Positions 18,526-27,076 of a stretch of DNA of 27,076 bases are shown here, piece by piece. The stretch's first letter is position 1; each line of letters begins with the position of its first letter. The translations under genes and the position numbers were made by a program. Source of the stretch: Nemertoderma westbladi (lineage: Eukaryota; Xenacoelomorpha; Nemertodermatida; Nemertodermatidae); the NCBI GenBank assembly GCA_032718475.1, contig JAUCBJ010001729.1, positions 1-27,076 of the forward strand, in the 5' to 3' direction. The notes beneath the pieces are model-generated. The model was not told the DNA's origin and did no database searches. It saw only the letters and a program-made list of their open reading frames with translations.

Positions 18526-19035
18526 TGGATCATGGACTGTGGGTGTTCCGACTCTATGGATCGTGGACTGTGGGTGTTCCGACTCTTTGGATCGTGGGTT
18601 GTGTGTGTTTCGACTCTATGGATCGTGGACTGTGGGTGTTCCGACTCTATGGATCGTGGACTGTGGGTGTTCCGACTCTATGGATCGTGGACTGTGGGTG
18701 TTCCGACTCTATTTCATCGTGGACTGTGGGTGTTCCGACTCTATGGATCGTGGACTGTGTGTGTTCCGACTCTATGGATCGTGGACTGTGGGTGTTCCGA
18801 CTCTATTTAATCGTGGACTGTGGGTGTTCCGACTCTATGGATCGTGGACTGTGGGTGTTCCGACTCTATGGATCGTGGACTGTGGGTGTTCCGACTCTAT
18901 GGATCGTGCACTGTGGGTGTTCCGACTCTATGGATCGTGGACTGTGGGTGTTCCGAGTCTATGTATCGTGGACTGTGGGTGCTCTGACTCTATGGATCGT
19001 GGGCTGTGGGTGTTCCGACTTTATGGATCGTTTGT
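18526..19035 (+). repeat. 31-bp satellite, array III
   Basis: About 16 units, same orientation as arrays I and II. Variant units CTATTTCATC (18709) and CTATTTAATC (18803) are 94 bp apart, repeating the higher-order spacing of array I. The array ends at TTTATGGATCG and unrelated sequence follows. Confidence 0.95.
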
Positions 19036-20159
19036 CATGTGGATACTTTCGCACTTTGCAAGTTTTGAACAGATACTCTCGATCAGTCCAGAGCGGGTGA
19101 GTGGAGTAGAACAGTAAATCACGGGGTGGTGTCCCATTACATTGCTTGTGTGTGAATCAGGCTAGAAGGTAACAGCTGCTACGTAGAGGATGCAAAGTAG
19201 CACAATGTTAATAAAGAGAGCTTTTATAATAGTAAGAAATTGGTTTATTTTATGAAATATATAAACTTACTGATAGACCAACACTTACATTCCTCCTATT
19301 TATTTAGGCGCAATAGATAACAGCTGTGGTTTCGGTAAAGTACAAAACAAAACAATTTATTTCAATAAACTTTGCAATACCTACTTTCTGTGCGCCCGAG
19401 ACATGGAGTAAACTCAGCCTAAGCAACTAAATGTATTGTGCATATTGGTCTGATGTTCTGCAGTTCGATAATTCCAAATATATGAAAGCAATTATGTAAA
19501 ATCCAAGATAATGTACTCAAACTCGGACTACATGTATTCTGTAAACGTAGGGTCGTTTATACGTAGTTCTTTACGTAAGGTACTTTACAGTCTGATGATG
19601 CTAGAGACCTGCTTTCTTTTAAGGATGTTGTTCTTGTTTGGGTTCTTTTTCTTGTTTTATAGTAATAATAAACGGGCCAATAGGATGTCATTACTATTAA
19701 AAGTTGGGCAAATAAATATTTTCACTCGATGGCAAAATTTACAAAAAAACAGCAATATCATCTTGATAAATATACTGGAAATCTTAATATGATATATTAA
19801 TTATTATATTAATAAAATTAATATCATTATTTTATATTGATATCATCATAAATAAATTTTTGGAATAATAAAATGAAGGAAATTTATAAAATTTACTGTT
19901 TTTTTTTCAAAATTTAGAAAAATATAATAAACTGGAATTTACTCAATATTTTTAATCATCTACAACATTTTCCCAAAACAAAGCACTTTCTATTTTCTGA
20001 AAAAGTTTTTAACTTACGCCCTAATTAAATCATAGGCCAAACATAGAATATCACGCATCATCAATTATGGACCAAAGTAAAAATGGTAAGATATTTCCAA
20101 TGAAACGACTATTTTAAAATTGTTTCTACACCCATTAACCATCATGTAAATACTTATTA
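19036..20159. other. AT-rich interval between the satellite field and the semaphorin 3' end
   Basis: No gene was recognised. An AATAAA on the plus strand lies near 19210 (TTAATAAAGAGAGC), at the end of a GC-richer 19.05-19.2 kb stretch that could be the tail of a transposon transcript. On the minus strand this interval would hold the semaphorin 3' untranslated region; a minus-strand AATAAA occurs near 19241. Confidence 0.45.
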
Positions 20160-20468
20160 TTAATTACTACAACTCAATCCGTCTAACTGCCAAGGATCGC
20201 GGGAACCTTTTGAACACAACGTCTCCCAACCGGTATTCCCACCCTCAACATCCTGTTTGACATCACCGACGCATTTGGACATGCAGTGCACACACTGCCC
20301 GCTAGAGGCGTCCCACCAGCAGTCAGGGTCCCGCAAGAAGACGCACTTAGCACAGCTGTCCGCGCGGTCACAATTCCATCGTGGTAACTTAGCAACAGAA
20401 TCCTCACTCAACATATATACGCTGTCCTGGGTAAGGGTAACCCTAGTAACTGATTCGTTCTGCATTGC
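20160..20468 (-). CDS. Semaphorin terminal exon (Sema end and PSI domain)
   Basis: 309 bp including TAA, acceptor CAATACAG, phase 0. It encodes SVYMLSEDSVAKLPRWNC, the last Sema strand, then the PSI cysteine pattern C-DRADS-C-AK-C-VFLRDPD-C-WW. It ends at SCSN. It has no downstream Ig, thrombospondin or membrane segment, so either the protein is short and secreted or another isoform uses a later exon not found here. Confidence 0.85.
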   Translation of the reverse strand, partial: AMQNESVTRVTLTQDSVYMLSEDSVAKLPRWNCDRADSCAKCVFLRDPDCWWDASSGQCVHCMSKCVGDVKQDVEGGNTGWETLCSKGSRDPWQLDGLSCSN

Positions 20469-23400
20469 CTGTATTGATTGAACAATTACATTTACATATT
20501 AATTAATTATTAATAATTAAATTACTGTTATTATTTTTACTGAATATTAAATTGAAACCAATTTGAATCATCTATAAAAATGTTTCATTCTGGACAAACA
20601 TATTTGGACTATACTACTACTACTAGGTCGAGCGAACTCGGACAGTGGAAATGAGATCCTTCCAGACTTCTCGTTTCTCCCAAGTTCAGTATCCCTTTCA
20701 AGTTGATCTATATATGTTATGGCCGGTCGTACACGACTACGCTTTCCATGAGTTGGTTGCCAGAGAAGTAGATCTGGTATGACCTCGTCTTTACTTCGCC
20801 AGCAGTGCCCGCTGAATCTTAATCTGCGTTCACGGAGGGTGGTTGATACAGGTGGTATTGTACCATAAAGCTCGGCGTTTGTCATGTGTTGTATCCAGCT
20901 GATGTTTAGGGCTGCCCTTAGTTAGTAGTCTTGTGTAGCTACCATCGATTCGTTGTTCAGGTGATTTAGTAAGTGTCCTGGTCTCACCCCCATATAAAAA
21001 TACACTTTCCACTGTGGCTCGAAAGAACTTAGTCTTCAGGTGCCTGGAGAGATCTGATTTCCAGAAGGTATCCATTTTTGATAGAGCTACCCAAGCCTTT
21101 GCTTTCCTAAATTCTATGTCCTCCATTTTGAGTTAATAGCGCAAAATGAAGCACATACTTCTAAGCTATCATCTGATATATCAATGACTCTCATTAGTGG
21201 TTGTTTGACATTTTTATTTGAAATTTACCTAACTCGATCATTGCGAAATTTGGTGTTATTACACAAAGTCAAAAGCAACTAAGTCAAATTTTAAAGTCAA
21301 AAGAACCTAATACAGACAATTTTAAATATGAGTTATGTCATTTGTATCCGTTTTCTTTTTCAGGTGGGTACTGCCAGACTGCATAAGGCAAAAACACTTA
21401 ACTGAGTTTAAGTGGCCACTCGTCTTGCTCTATCAGTCTATAGACATATGGATATGTACGAAAAGTATAAGAAAAAACATATCAGAGTATGCTCTATCTA
21501 ATGATGACACAGCCATAGTAGCTACAGCATGCTAAAAGAGCAAACAAAATACCTTTGGGGCTTGATATCTCAGAATGAAGTTTTTGGAGTTACATGCCTT
21601 TCACTTTTGGGGTCATTTTACTGTTCGATTGTTCAATGGAAAAATAATTCTGGAAAAATGTAGCGCACCAGAAGTTTGTAATTGCTATGATATCCCTATC
21701 TGTTTCCTGGGTTACATACCTGAACCTCTTCGACCAAATGGAACCCTCCTGATTGGTTGTAGATGATCTTTAATAACCAACCGTGGCTTGTTCCGGCATA
21801 GACCACAGTCCACTTGGGTTGAGTGACGTCAGGGGTTACGATGGCAATGCAGGTGACGCGGTAATGTTTCTGTGTTAAAAGAAACATCGGGGGGCCGAGT
21901 TGAGGGACAGGTTTGGATAAAAGGGGGTGCGCGCGGGCGAATCTGTGAGAAAATTAGAAAATTATATATTTAAATATTTTATTTGAGTCTTCCATTGAAC
22001 ACATTAACAACTGCAGAGATAATATACCAATTATATATTATCTGACAATACACACGGCAATATATAAATGAAACAAAAACAAGTCTATCCCAAATACATA
22101 AAGCTCTAACTACCTTACTCTTTCAACTTCTCTAAATCCCTAATCTCTAACGGCCTTATGTAATGTAACTGAACTAACTCGATTGTTAAGCTGGGCGGAC
22201 TCCGGGAGCACAGCCCCGGACGGGGTTCGGGTACCTTCGGGAATGGGTTCAATTTGAGAGATTCGTCGAAGAAATCTCCTGTGTCGAATAGGTTGTCGAT
22301 GTCTGACAGTTTATAAACACAGACACTAGAAGCGGGGAGTCCTAGTAGTATATAATAATAATATATGAATATTATTCATATTAATAAATTGATAGCAAAT
22401 CATTTAATAGGATAGAATGTAAGAATCGACGTTCTCCTAATAATTATGATATTATCGTCAGCAAAAATAGTTTAATATCAAAGAATAATTAAAATAAACT
22501 CATTCTACTAAATCTCTAAATTGACTAAATCTCATTCTACTTATTCTACTAATAATACTAATTCATAATGAAAATATGCTCATGTTGTGCTAATTGCCAG
22601 GATGGTCCTTCTGTGACATTGAATACCACGGACAACAACAATAATATGTACCGGTATGTACTTACTGTATGTAAAGTGTATTTTCAATCTAAAACAATAT
22701 ATATTTGATAGTTTTTGTTGTCTATCGGGGTTATTGTAAAACATCGCCATATGTAATAACGATTTCATAATGAATAACAAGTAATAAATAACCAAGGTTA
22801 TTTAACACACCAGAATTCGGAGTTGCAAAAGATACATACAGTAACTCATCATCATCGATAGAATCCATAACCACGGCGGAAGTGACGTAATTGAAGACAA
22901 AGTGATCTCGGTAACTCGTGGGATCGAGTCGGCAGGTGAGGTCGGCCTTTAGGAATGATGTGAACCAATCCTTTTCATCGTCGGGAGATTTCGTATCGGA
23001 AGCACAGGAGCGGGCAATACGTGAGTAAATACGAAACTCTTTAGATTCGTAGGCGGCAGCGGGTTCACGGTAAACTATGTACTGGAATAGATATATAATA
23101 ATAATATATAAAATATAAAATATATATGGATTATGGATATTTGGTGTCTGAAAGTACTAGTATGCACATGGCTAGCCTCACTATCGGATTCTAAATCTCA
23201 AATATCGTTCTATCCGATTTTCGTTCTGTTTCTATAATTATGTAGAGAAACATTGAGTGCAAGAATTGTTATGAAGAATTAAAAATTTGGCTTAAAAAAA
23301 ATTATGGAATTTTTTTATTAATTTTTAAATAATTTTCAAAAACAAAAATTGAAAATTATGTCTACACAATCTTTGCGCGGATTATTTTATTAATACTAAT

Positions 23401-25250
23401 ATCTACTAATATTCTATCCTAATCTACCAATTCTGCATTAGAACTAAAATCGATTGAGTAGTTAAAAAGTACATAGAGAAAGTGTCTCAAAAAAGCCAAC
23501 ATGAGAAAGATGACATGTTATGGAAAAAGAGATTACCGATTCGCCATAAAATTTGACATCAGAAAACACAAAAAGCTATCAATAAAAATCGGATCCCATC
23601 ACCCCCCCCCCCCCCCCCCACCCCCCTTATGGTTAGACCAATTAGTGCAGCAGAAGTTCCAGTATGCCTACACCTCTATGGAAGTCTATGTTGGGCTCTT
23701 TATGTTGGGCATAAAGGAGGTGCCACCTGTGGCTGCATAGACCCCTTTACTAGGGCAAATCTGGTCCTGTAACTAGGACCCCCTTCGCTCTGGGATAAGG
23801 ACGCACTTGGTCCTGGATTATGGACGCATACACTTGGTGCAGGAGTATATGGCCTGACCAGGCAGATGGTGATCTACCAATGGCTGGTCAGGAGTAGAGT
23901 GTTCTCATGTCCACTCTGAGTGCACTTCACTGCGACCTGCACCTGGAGGCAGGGGTACAGGGCAAGTCCCAGCAGATGTGTGATATTTGCCCCGAGAGCT
24001 GACTCGGCAAAAAAGCACCCCCCAACCCCTAGTATGGATTACATTAGTAATGCGGAGGTCAGGCCACTAGAGGCCAGTGTAATTACCGGACACAATTGGA
24101 CTCACAGGCATAAGTTATCTCCTGACCGGCTGCCTGTCTAACCCTGTACTGGAGAGAGAGAGATGCCTGCAATTCTGTGAGTCCCTTTCATTATGACTTT
24201 TCTGGCCCAAACACTGGGTCACCAGGGAGGCCAGATTGTTAGGGGGAGTGGGATTCTGGAGTTGGAAGTTACTCTCATGTTCCACCCCGACCAACCAAAC
24301 CATTATTGGTGAATCTGAGACGAGAGTCTGAGTAGAAGACTCAGACTCTTGTCTGAGTCTGAGACACTGAGTCGAAACCAATTAATTGATCAACTGACTA
24401 TATACATTATTGTATATAGGACCCCTGCAATACTACATAAATTACATTATCTACTACATAAACCAACTTGGTATTGTCCAAACAGGAATTGTTTAACAAA
24501 GACACATCCTTCCTTATGGAATAGATTCATCTGCCTGAATGTGGGAACAAATGTATAGTTGGCACCATCTAGTAAATCAGGGGGCTCAGGGCTCCTCACT
24601 GTGAAAGTGGTTCGAAGTATCACTCGTGTCCGGTGGCTACCGCGACCATGAGTGGATGCGGTAAACAGCTGCCCCGCCGAGTTGTAAACGGCAGTGTTGG
24701 AAGTCCTAAATGGAAAGTTTGGTATGAAAACTCTTCCTCTCATCTGTGAGATTAAAGTGAAAGTTGCTGAAGTGGCGATCAAATCAAATAGTTTACATTC
24801 AGGAACTTCACCATAAATTCCACAAGCGAGTAATAAGCCATCTGGACGAAATAATAACAATCTGATGTAATTCTCGCAGATTATATGGGACGTACAATTA
24901 TACGTTGCCCATTCTAGACTTTTTCCAGTATCATTTATGTTGTTTTTATCCAACAAGAAGATGTGGTTTCTAGCTGAAATTAATAAGTGATTTCCATTGG
25001 ATGTAAATATGATATCATGGAGATTCGGGGATATTTTGGATTTATCGTTTTTGTACCATCGATCCGGTCTAGGGATCCAACTTTGAACCGAGTTAAATGG
25101 CGAATTTAAATGAAGGCGTGGGCTGTTAGGTTGCACATCCAGCGGAAGTATGGTCTCAAAAGAAGTCACAATATTGAGTAGGGAGATAAAAATACAGAAA
25201 CAATGTAGATTATTAAGGAAGTTCATATTGAATATTCGATTGACATACAT
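20160..25250 (-). CDS. Secreted semaphorin: signal peptide, Sema domain, PSI domain (five exons)
   Basis: Semaphorins are extracellular ligands that bind plexin receptors and steer cell and axon movement. Exons on the minus strand: 25250 to about 24519, 23081-22811, 22341-22119, 21942-21720 and 20468-20160. The last three junctions have GT-AG sites and matching phases (1, 2, 0). The first junction has a good acceptor but an unclear donor. The start is ATG 25250 or, perhaps better, 25226, before a hydrophobic signal segment (FCIFISLLNIV). Sema landmarks: LLISARNHIFLLD, CENYIRLLLFRPDGLLLACG, YIVYREPAAAYE, RIYSRIARSC, SFLKADLTC, SSVCVYKL, PEPRPGLC and TVVYAGTSHGWLLKII. A PSI domain (CDRADSCAKCVFLRDPDCWW) follows, and the frame stops about 57 residues later. 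Total is about 585 residues, with no Ig domain or membrane segment seen. Introns hold LINE debris. Confidence 0.88.
20611..21126 (-). pseudogene. 5'-truncated LINE 3' end in the last semaphorin intron
   Basis: The minus strand encodes FRKAKAWVALSKMDTFWKSD, then KTKFFRATVESVFLYG, then YTRLLTK. After a one-base frame change near 20940 it continues MTNAELYGTIPPVSTTLRER, LRFSGHCWRSKDEVIPDLLL and ITYIDQLERDTELG. This is the post-polymerase tail of a widespread animal LINE family. The element ends in a short (TAG)n run (20611-20625, CTACTACTACTAC on the plus strand) rather than poly-A, and is cut off at about 21126 on its 5' side, as expected for target-primed insertion. It is on the same strand as the host gene. 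Confidence 0.75.
21127..21719. other. Intronic AT-rich sequence, no gene recognised
   Basis: This is the rest of semaphorin intron 4. Short open frames exist but none resembles a known domain. Confidence 0.5.
21720..21942 (-). CDS. Semaphorin exon 4 (last Sema blades)
   Basis: 223 bp, acceptor TTTTCTCACAG, donor GTATGT, ending in phase 0. It encodes ARAHPLLSKPVPQLG, YRVTCIAIVTPDV and WTVVYAGTSHGWLLKII, matching the HPLM...VP and V.FIGT..G.VLK motifs of the family. Confidence 0.9.
22119..22341 (-). CDS. Semaphorin exon 3
   Basis: 223 bp, acceptor TACTACTAG, donor GTAAGG, joining phase 1 to phase 2. It encodes LPASSVCVYKLSDIDNLF and VPEPRPGLC, the conserved A-S-V-C-x-Y and P-R-P-G-x-C segments of semaphorins. 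Confidence 0.88.
22342..22810. other. Semaphorin intron 2, no other feature seen
   Basis: AT-rich, with TATAATAATA runs and one GTACCGGTATG near 22650. No coding or repeat family recognised. Confidence 0.5.
22811..23081 (-). CDS. Semaphorin exon 2 (middle of the Sema domain)
   Basis: 271 bp, acceptor TATTCCAG, donor GTGTGT, start phase 0, end phase 1. It encodes YIVYREPAAAYE, IYSRIARSCASD, DWFTSFLKADLTC and FNYVTSAVVMDS, all standard Sema blades. Confidence 0.88.
23082..24116. other. Semaphorin intron 1, proximal part, with C tract and possible LINE 5' leader
   Basis: AT-rich to about 23600, then a C18 tract (23602-23619), A, C6, followed by a GC-richer stretch (23630-24116). The latter runs without a break into the LINE-homologous segment at 24117, so it may be that element's 5' leader. 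This is inference, since no second copy of the leader is in the window. Confidence 0.45.
24117..24322 (+). mobile_element. LINE fragment, copy 3 (5' part of the endonuclease ORF region)
   Basis: Matches 17523-17720 with scattered substitutions and small indels, starting TCTCCTGACCGGCTGCCTGTCT and including CACTGGGTCACCAGGGAGGCC. In copy 2 the text upstream of this point is satellite; here it is unique sequence, so this copy shows what the LINE looks like without satellite. It lies antisense in the semaphorin intron. Confidence 0.75.
24323..24349. repeat. Perfect hairpin, 11-bp arms, 5-base loop
   Basis: AGAGTCTGAGT and ACTCAGACTCT surround AGAAG. The second arm can instead pair with GTCTGAGTC just downstream, giving two competing hairpins. 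Confidence 0.85.
24519..25250 (-). CDS. Semaphorin exon 1 (signal peptide and first half of the Sema domain)
   Basis: About 244 codons from ATG 25250. Similarity to Sema domains is clear up to ANYTFVPTFRQMNLF, which should be followed directly by YIVYREP of exon 2. The sequence at that point is TTC CATAAGG, with no GT. The nearest phase-0 GT is at 24503-24502 and would add five residues. The open frame itself runs to 24447. The 3' border is therefore uncertain by tens of bases. Confidence 0.8.
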
Positions 25251-25552
25251 TTAACAATACATATTAATTATATTCTGCGAAATAGTTATATTATAATTGA
25301 ACTGGTATCACCATACGGAATTGAAAATGTTAAATATATTGTAAAAAAAGAGTTAGCATATATATACTATACATTAGAATGTATGCTACATAACAATTAA
25401 ATAAATAACAAGAAAAAAAAAATTATTTAGATTGATTCAAAAACCCAACCTCCAACCTCCACGAGTAGCTGGACTAAAGGAGTGTTAAATACGCCCTCCA
25501 CCTGACAACCCCAACACCAAGCGAGGTCCCTCTCTTGTATTACATATCGCCT
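25251..25552. other. AT-rich upstream flank of the semaphorin gene
   Basis: This is the likely semaphorin promoter/5' untranslated side. TA-rich runs (TATATATACTATAC) occur near 25360, but no specific promoter element can be supported. Confidence 0.4.
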
Positions 25553-25645
25553 TTACACGAGTGTCTTGGCGCTAACGGCTGCGGTAAAGTAAATGCCACC
25601 ATCCTGGTCTTGGTGACGATTCGGCAGCTTCTTGAACCAACCCCG
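25553..25645 (-). CDS. Possible terminal exon of an unidentified gene
   Basis: On the minus strand, a pyrimidine-rich tract and CAG acceptor (ending at 25646) precede a 30-codon frame beginning RGWFKKLPNRHQDQ and ending AAVSAKTLV at TAA (25553-25555). The stretch is clearly more GC-rich than its surroundings and reads like protein. The family is not recognised. It sits about 300 bp upstream of the semaphorin start on the same strand, so it would belong to a separate gene ending there. Confidence 0.35.
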   Translation of the reverse strand, partial: RGWFKKLPNRHQDQDGGIYFTAAVSAKTLV

Positions 25646-26458
25646 CTGCTCCAGAACAGAGTCAGTGAAACGGTTTTAATGTAATAAAATTAATTTTTTA
25701 AATTAATTAAATTAATGATGAATTCTAATATGATAATTCAATATGAAATATCCTAAAATAAAGACCACTAGTATATATTATTTCCACTAGCATTTCCAAA
25801 TAAACCCACTAGTATTTATTTATTTTTAAATTAGTTTTATTATTATTTCATATATTATTATTACAAAATTTGAATATTAATTTTCTAACTGGACGTCGTT
25901 GAATAATTTACAAAAGCGATATCATAGTAAAATCAAAAAACCAAGTGCAGTCCGACTGGCCTTTTTTTAACTATCAAACTGTATAATCACCAATTGGTTA
26001 CCGAGTCTGTCTGAATTTTAGTCACTGAGTCACCACTCACTGTCTGTCTGTATTATATTATTTGGCCTAAAAATATTAGCAGAAAATTATATTTCACACC
26101 ATACAGTATATTTAAAATATCCTGGTCAAGTTGGGAGTATCCAGGTAATGTGGTAACAGGTAGAAAATCAGCTGGCCGGTTTCTTTCAGTTTTATGTGGT
26201 CTCATAATAATGCAACTAAATTAGGCCTAGACAGACCCGGCATACACCCTATGCCACTGCCACATATGTAGAGCTGTATATTTCGTTCCTAGTTAGGCCT
26301 AGGCCCACTGTTAGTCCGTTCATTATGGTGTTCTTCGACAACGTCTTTATAGAGGAGAGATAAAAGTGTGGCTCTGTCCTGTTTGGTGCACTACTGTTCT
26401 AATAAAAAAAATAATACCAAACTGGTACACGACATAGACCCCAATGCAAAAGAAATTT
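25646..26458. other. AT-rich interval, no gene recognised
   Basis: Low complexity with TTAATTAAATTAAT-type palindromes near 25690-25715 and repeated CCACTAGTAT/CCACTAGCAT words near 25765-25835. Nothing coding is supported. Confidence 0.45.
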
Positions 26459-26595
26459 CTAAACACCATGAAGTTCGATTTGTTCAACATTTGGTAAATG
26501 TAATTGACGTAGTTTGACTAATCTTTCGGCACGTATGGACGTTTGGAAGGAGGATGAAAGGTCCGGTGAAACTGCTGTTTGTCGAAGGACAGATT
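26459..26595 (-). CDS. Weak candidate exon of an unidentified gene
   Basis: After TTTGATATCCCAG on the minus strand, a 44-codon frame includes TAVSPDLSSSFQTSIRAERL and LRQLHLPNVEQIELHGV before TAG. The composition is protein-like but the plus strand is also partly open here. It may belong with the candidate exon at 25553-25645, although its only strong-looking GT (CATG|GTGTTT) does not match that exon's phase. Low certainty. Confidence 0.22.
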
Positions 26596-26750
26596 CTGGG
26601 ATATCAAAACTAAAATCAAAATTTGGGATTCTCGTAATTTTTATTTAAAACAAAACTAAACAAAATAAAATAAAGTTAATATATTATATATTCTTGGTCA
26701 CTTTCAATAAATCGAATATGATTACTGCAGTGACATGGGCACACAACTAG

Positions 26751-26909
26751 CTAATTTTGCACTAATTAAATCTTGTGGTATAAAAAAAATAATAACAGAA
26801 CTTATAAATACAACAAAGATAAAGTAAGTAACTAATTTTGCACTAATTAAATCTTGTGGTATAAAAAAAATAATAACAGAACTTATAAATACAACAAAGA
26901 TAAAGTAAG
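26751..26909 (+). repeat. Perfect tandem duplication, 78 bp twice with a 3-bp spacer
   Basis: 26751-26828 and 26832-26909 are identical, starting CTAATTTTGCACTAATTAAA and ending AAAGATAAAGTAAG. Identity suggests a very recent duplication or an assembly artefact. Confidence 0.95.
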
Positions 26910-27076
26910 AAATAATGTAAATATAAAATACACAAATATAATGTAATAGGAAAGCAGATAGGCAGCCTGATATCATAGCAGTACAAAGGAAAATATGAAT
27001 TGAATTGAATTGCTTCAACTTTGATTCAATTTTGTATCGAAGAAAAAGGTGGAGACTTATATATCGATTAACATGA

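Noticed and set aside
4034-19035. CRISPR-like array interpretation of the regular 31-bp repeats
   Set aside because: Repeats are directly tandem with no unique spacers, and the genome is eukaryotic.
19511-19792. 93-codon hydrophobic open frame as a small membrane protein
   Set aside because: AT-driven codons, no similarity recognised, no supporting signals; likely chance in AT-rich DNA.
23501-23740. Frame with a proline run across the C tract
   Set aside because: The prolines come from the homopolymer. The frame is antisense in the semaphorin intron and has no recognised domain.

Overview
The window is animal (metazoan) nuclear DNA from an AT-rich invertebrate genome. The evidence is GT-AG introns, a secreted Ly6/uPAR-type gene, a multi-exon semaphorin gene, and heavy loading with animal-type Ty3/gypsy LTR retrotransposons and LINE remnants. 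The species cannot be named from the sequence; a marine invertebrate is a guess. No rRNA, tRNA, CRISPR or bacterial-style operon was seen.

Region by region. (1) 1-600: two old LINE fragments in opposite orientations. (2) 834-1670, + strand: a two-exon gene for a small secreted cysteine-rich Ly6/uPAR-fold protein, with a roughly 39-bp minisatellite and a C20 tract in its intron. (3) 1.7-3.8 kb: LINE remnants on both strands, including reverse transcriptase C-terminal pieces, an endonuclease (EEP) fragment and a FADD-box fragment. (4) 4.03-19.04 kb: one large 31-bp satellite field, now split into three arrays by a nest of insertions. Element A, a CsRn1-like Ty3/gypsy element, sits in the satellite (4873-16285). 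Element B, a Mag-like Ty3/gypsy element, sits inside A's pol (6409-13201, 5-bp target duplication). A 1.26-kb non-autonomous TA-targeting DNA transposon sits inside B's gag (7812-9068). A LINE endonuclease fragment sits between satellite arrays II and III. (5) 20.16-25.25 kb, - strand: a five-exon semaphorin (signal peptide, Sema domain, PSI domain, then stop) whose introns hold further fragments of the LINE family. (6) 25.25-27.08 kb: AT-rich flank with two weak candidate exons on the - strand and a perfect 78-bp tandem duplication.

The layers give a relative age order: satellite, then A, then B, then the DNA transposon. A and B have lost coding capacity through single nonsense codons (mostly TGA), one frameshift in A and the insertions themselves. 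Each frame is otherwise still readable across its full length.

The most notable feature is the C-terminus of element A's pol. After the integrase it carries about 150 extra residues whose motif order resembles a PWWP histone-reader domain. No such domain is known to me as a standard part of this retrotransposon clade. It suggests a chromatin-targeting module analogous to the chromodomain of chromoviruses.
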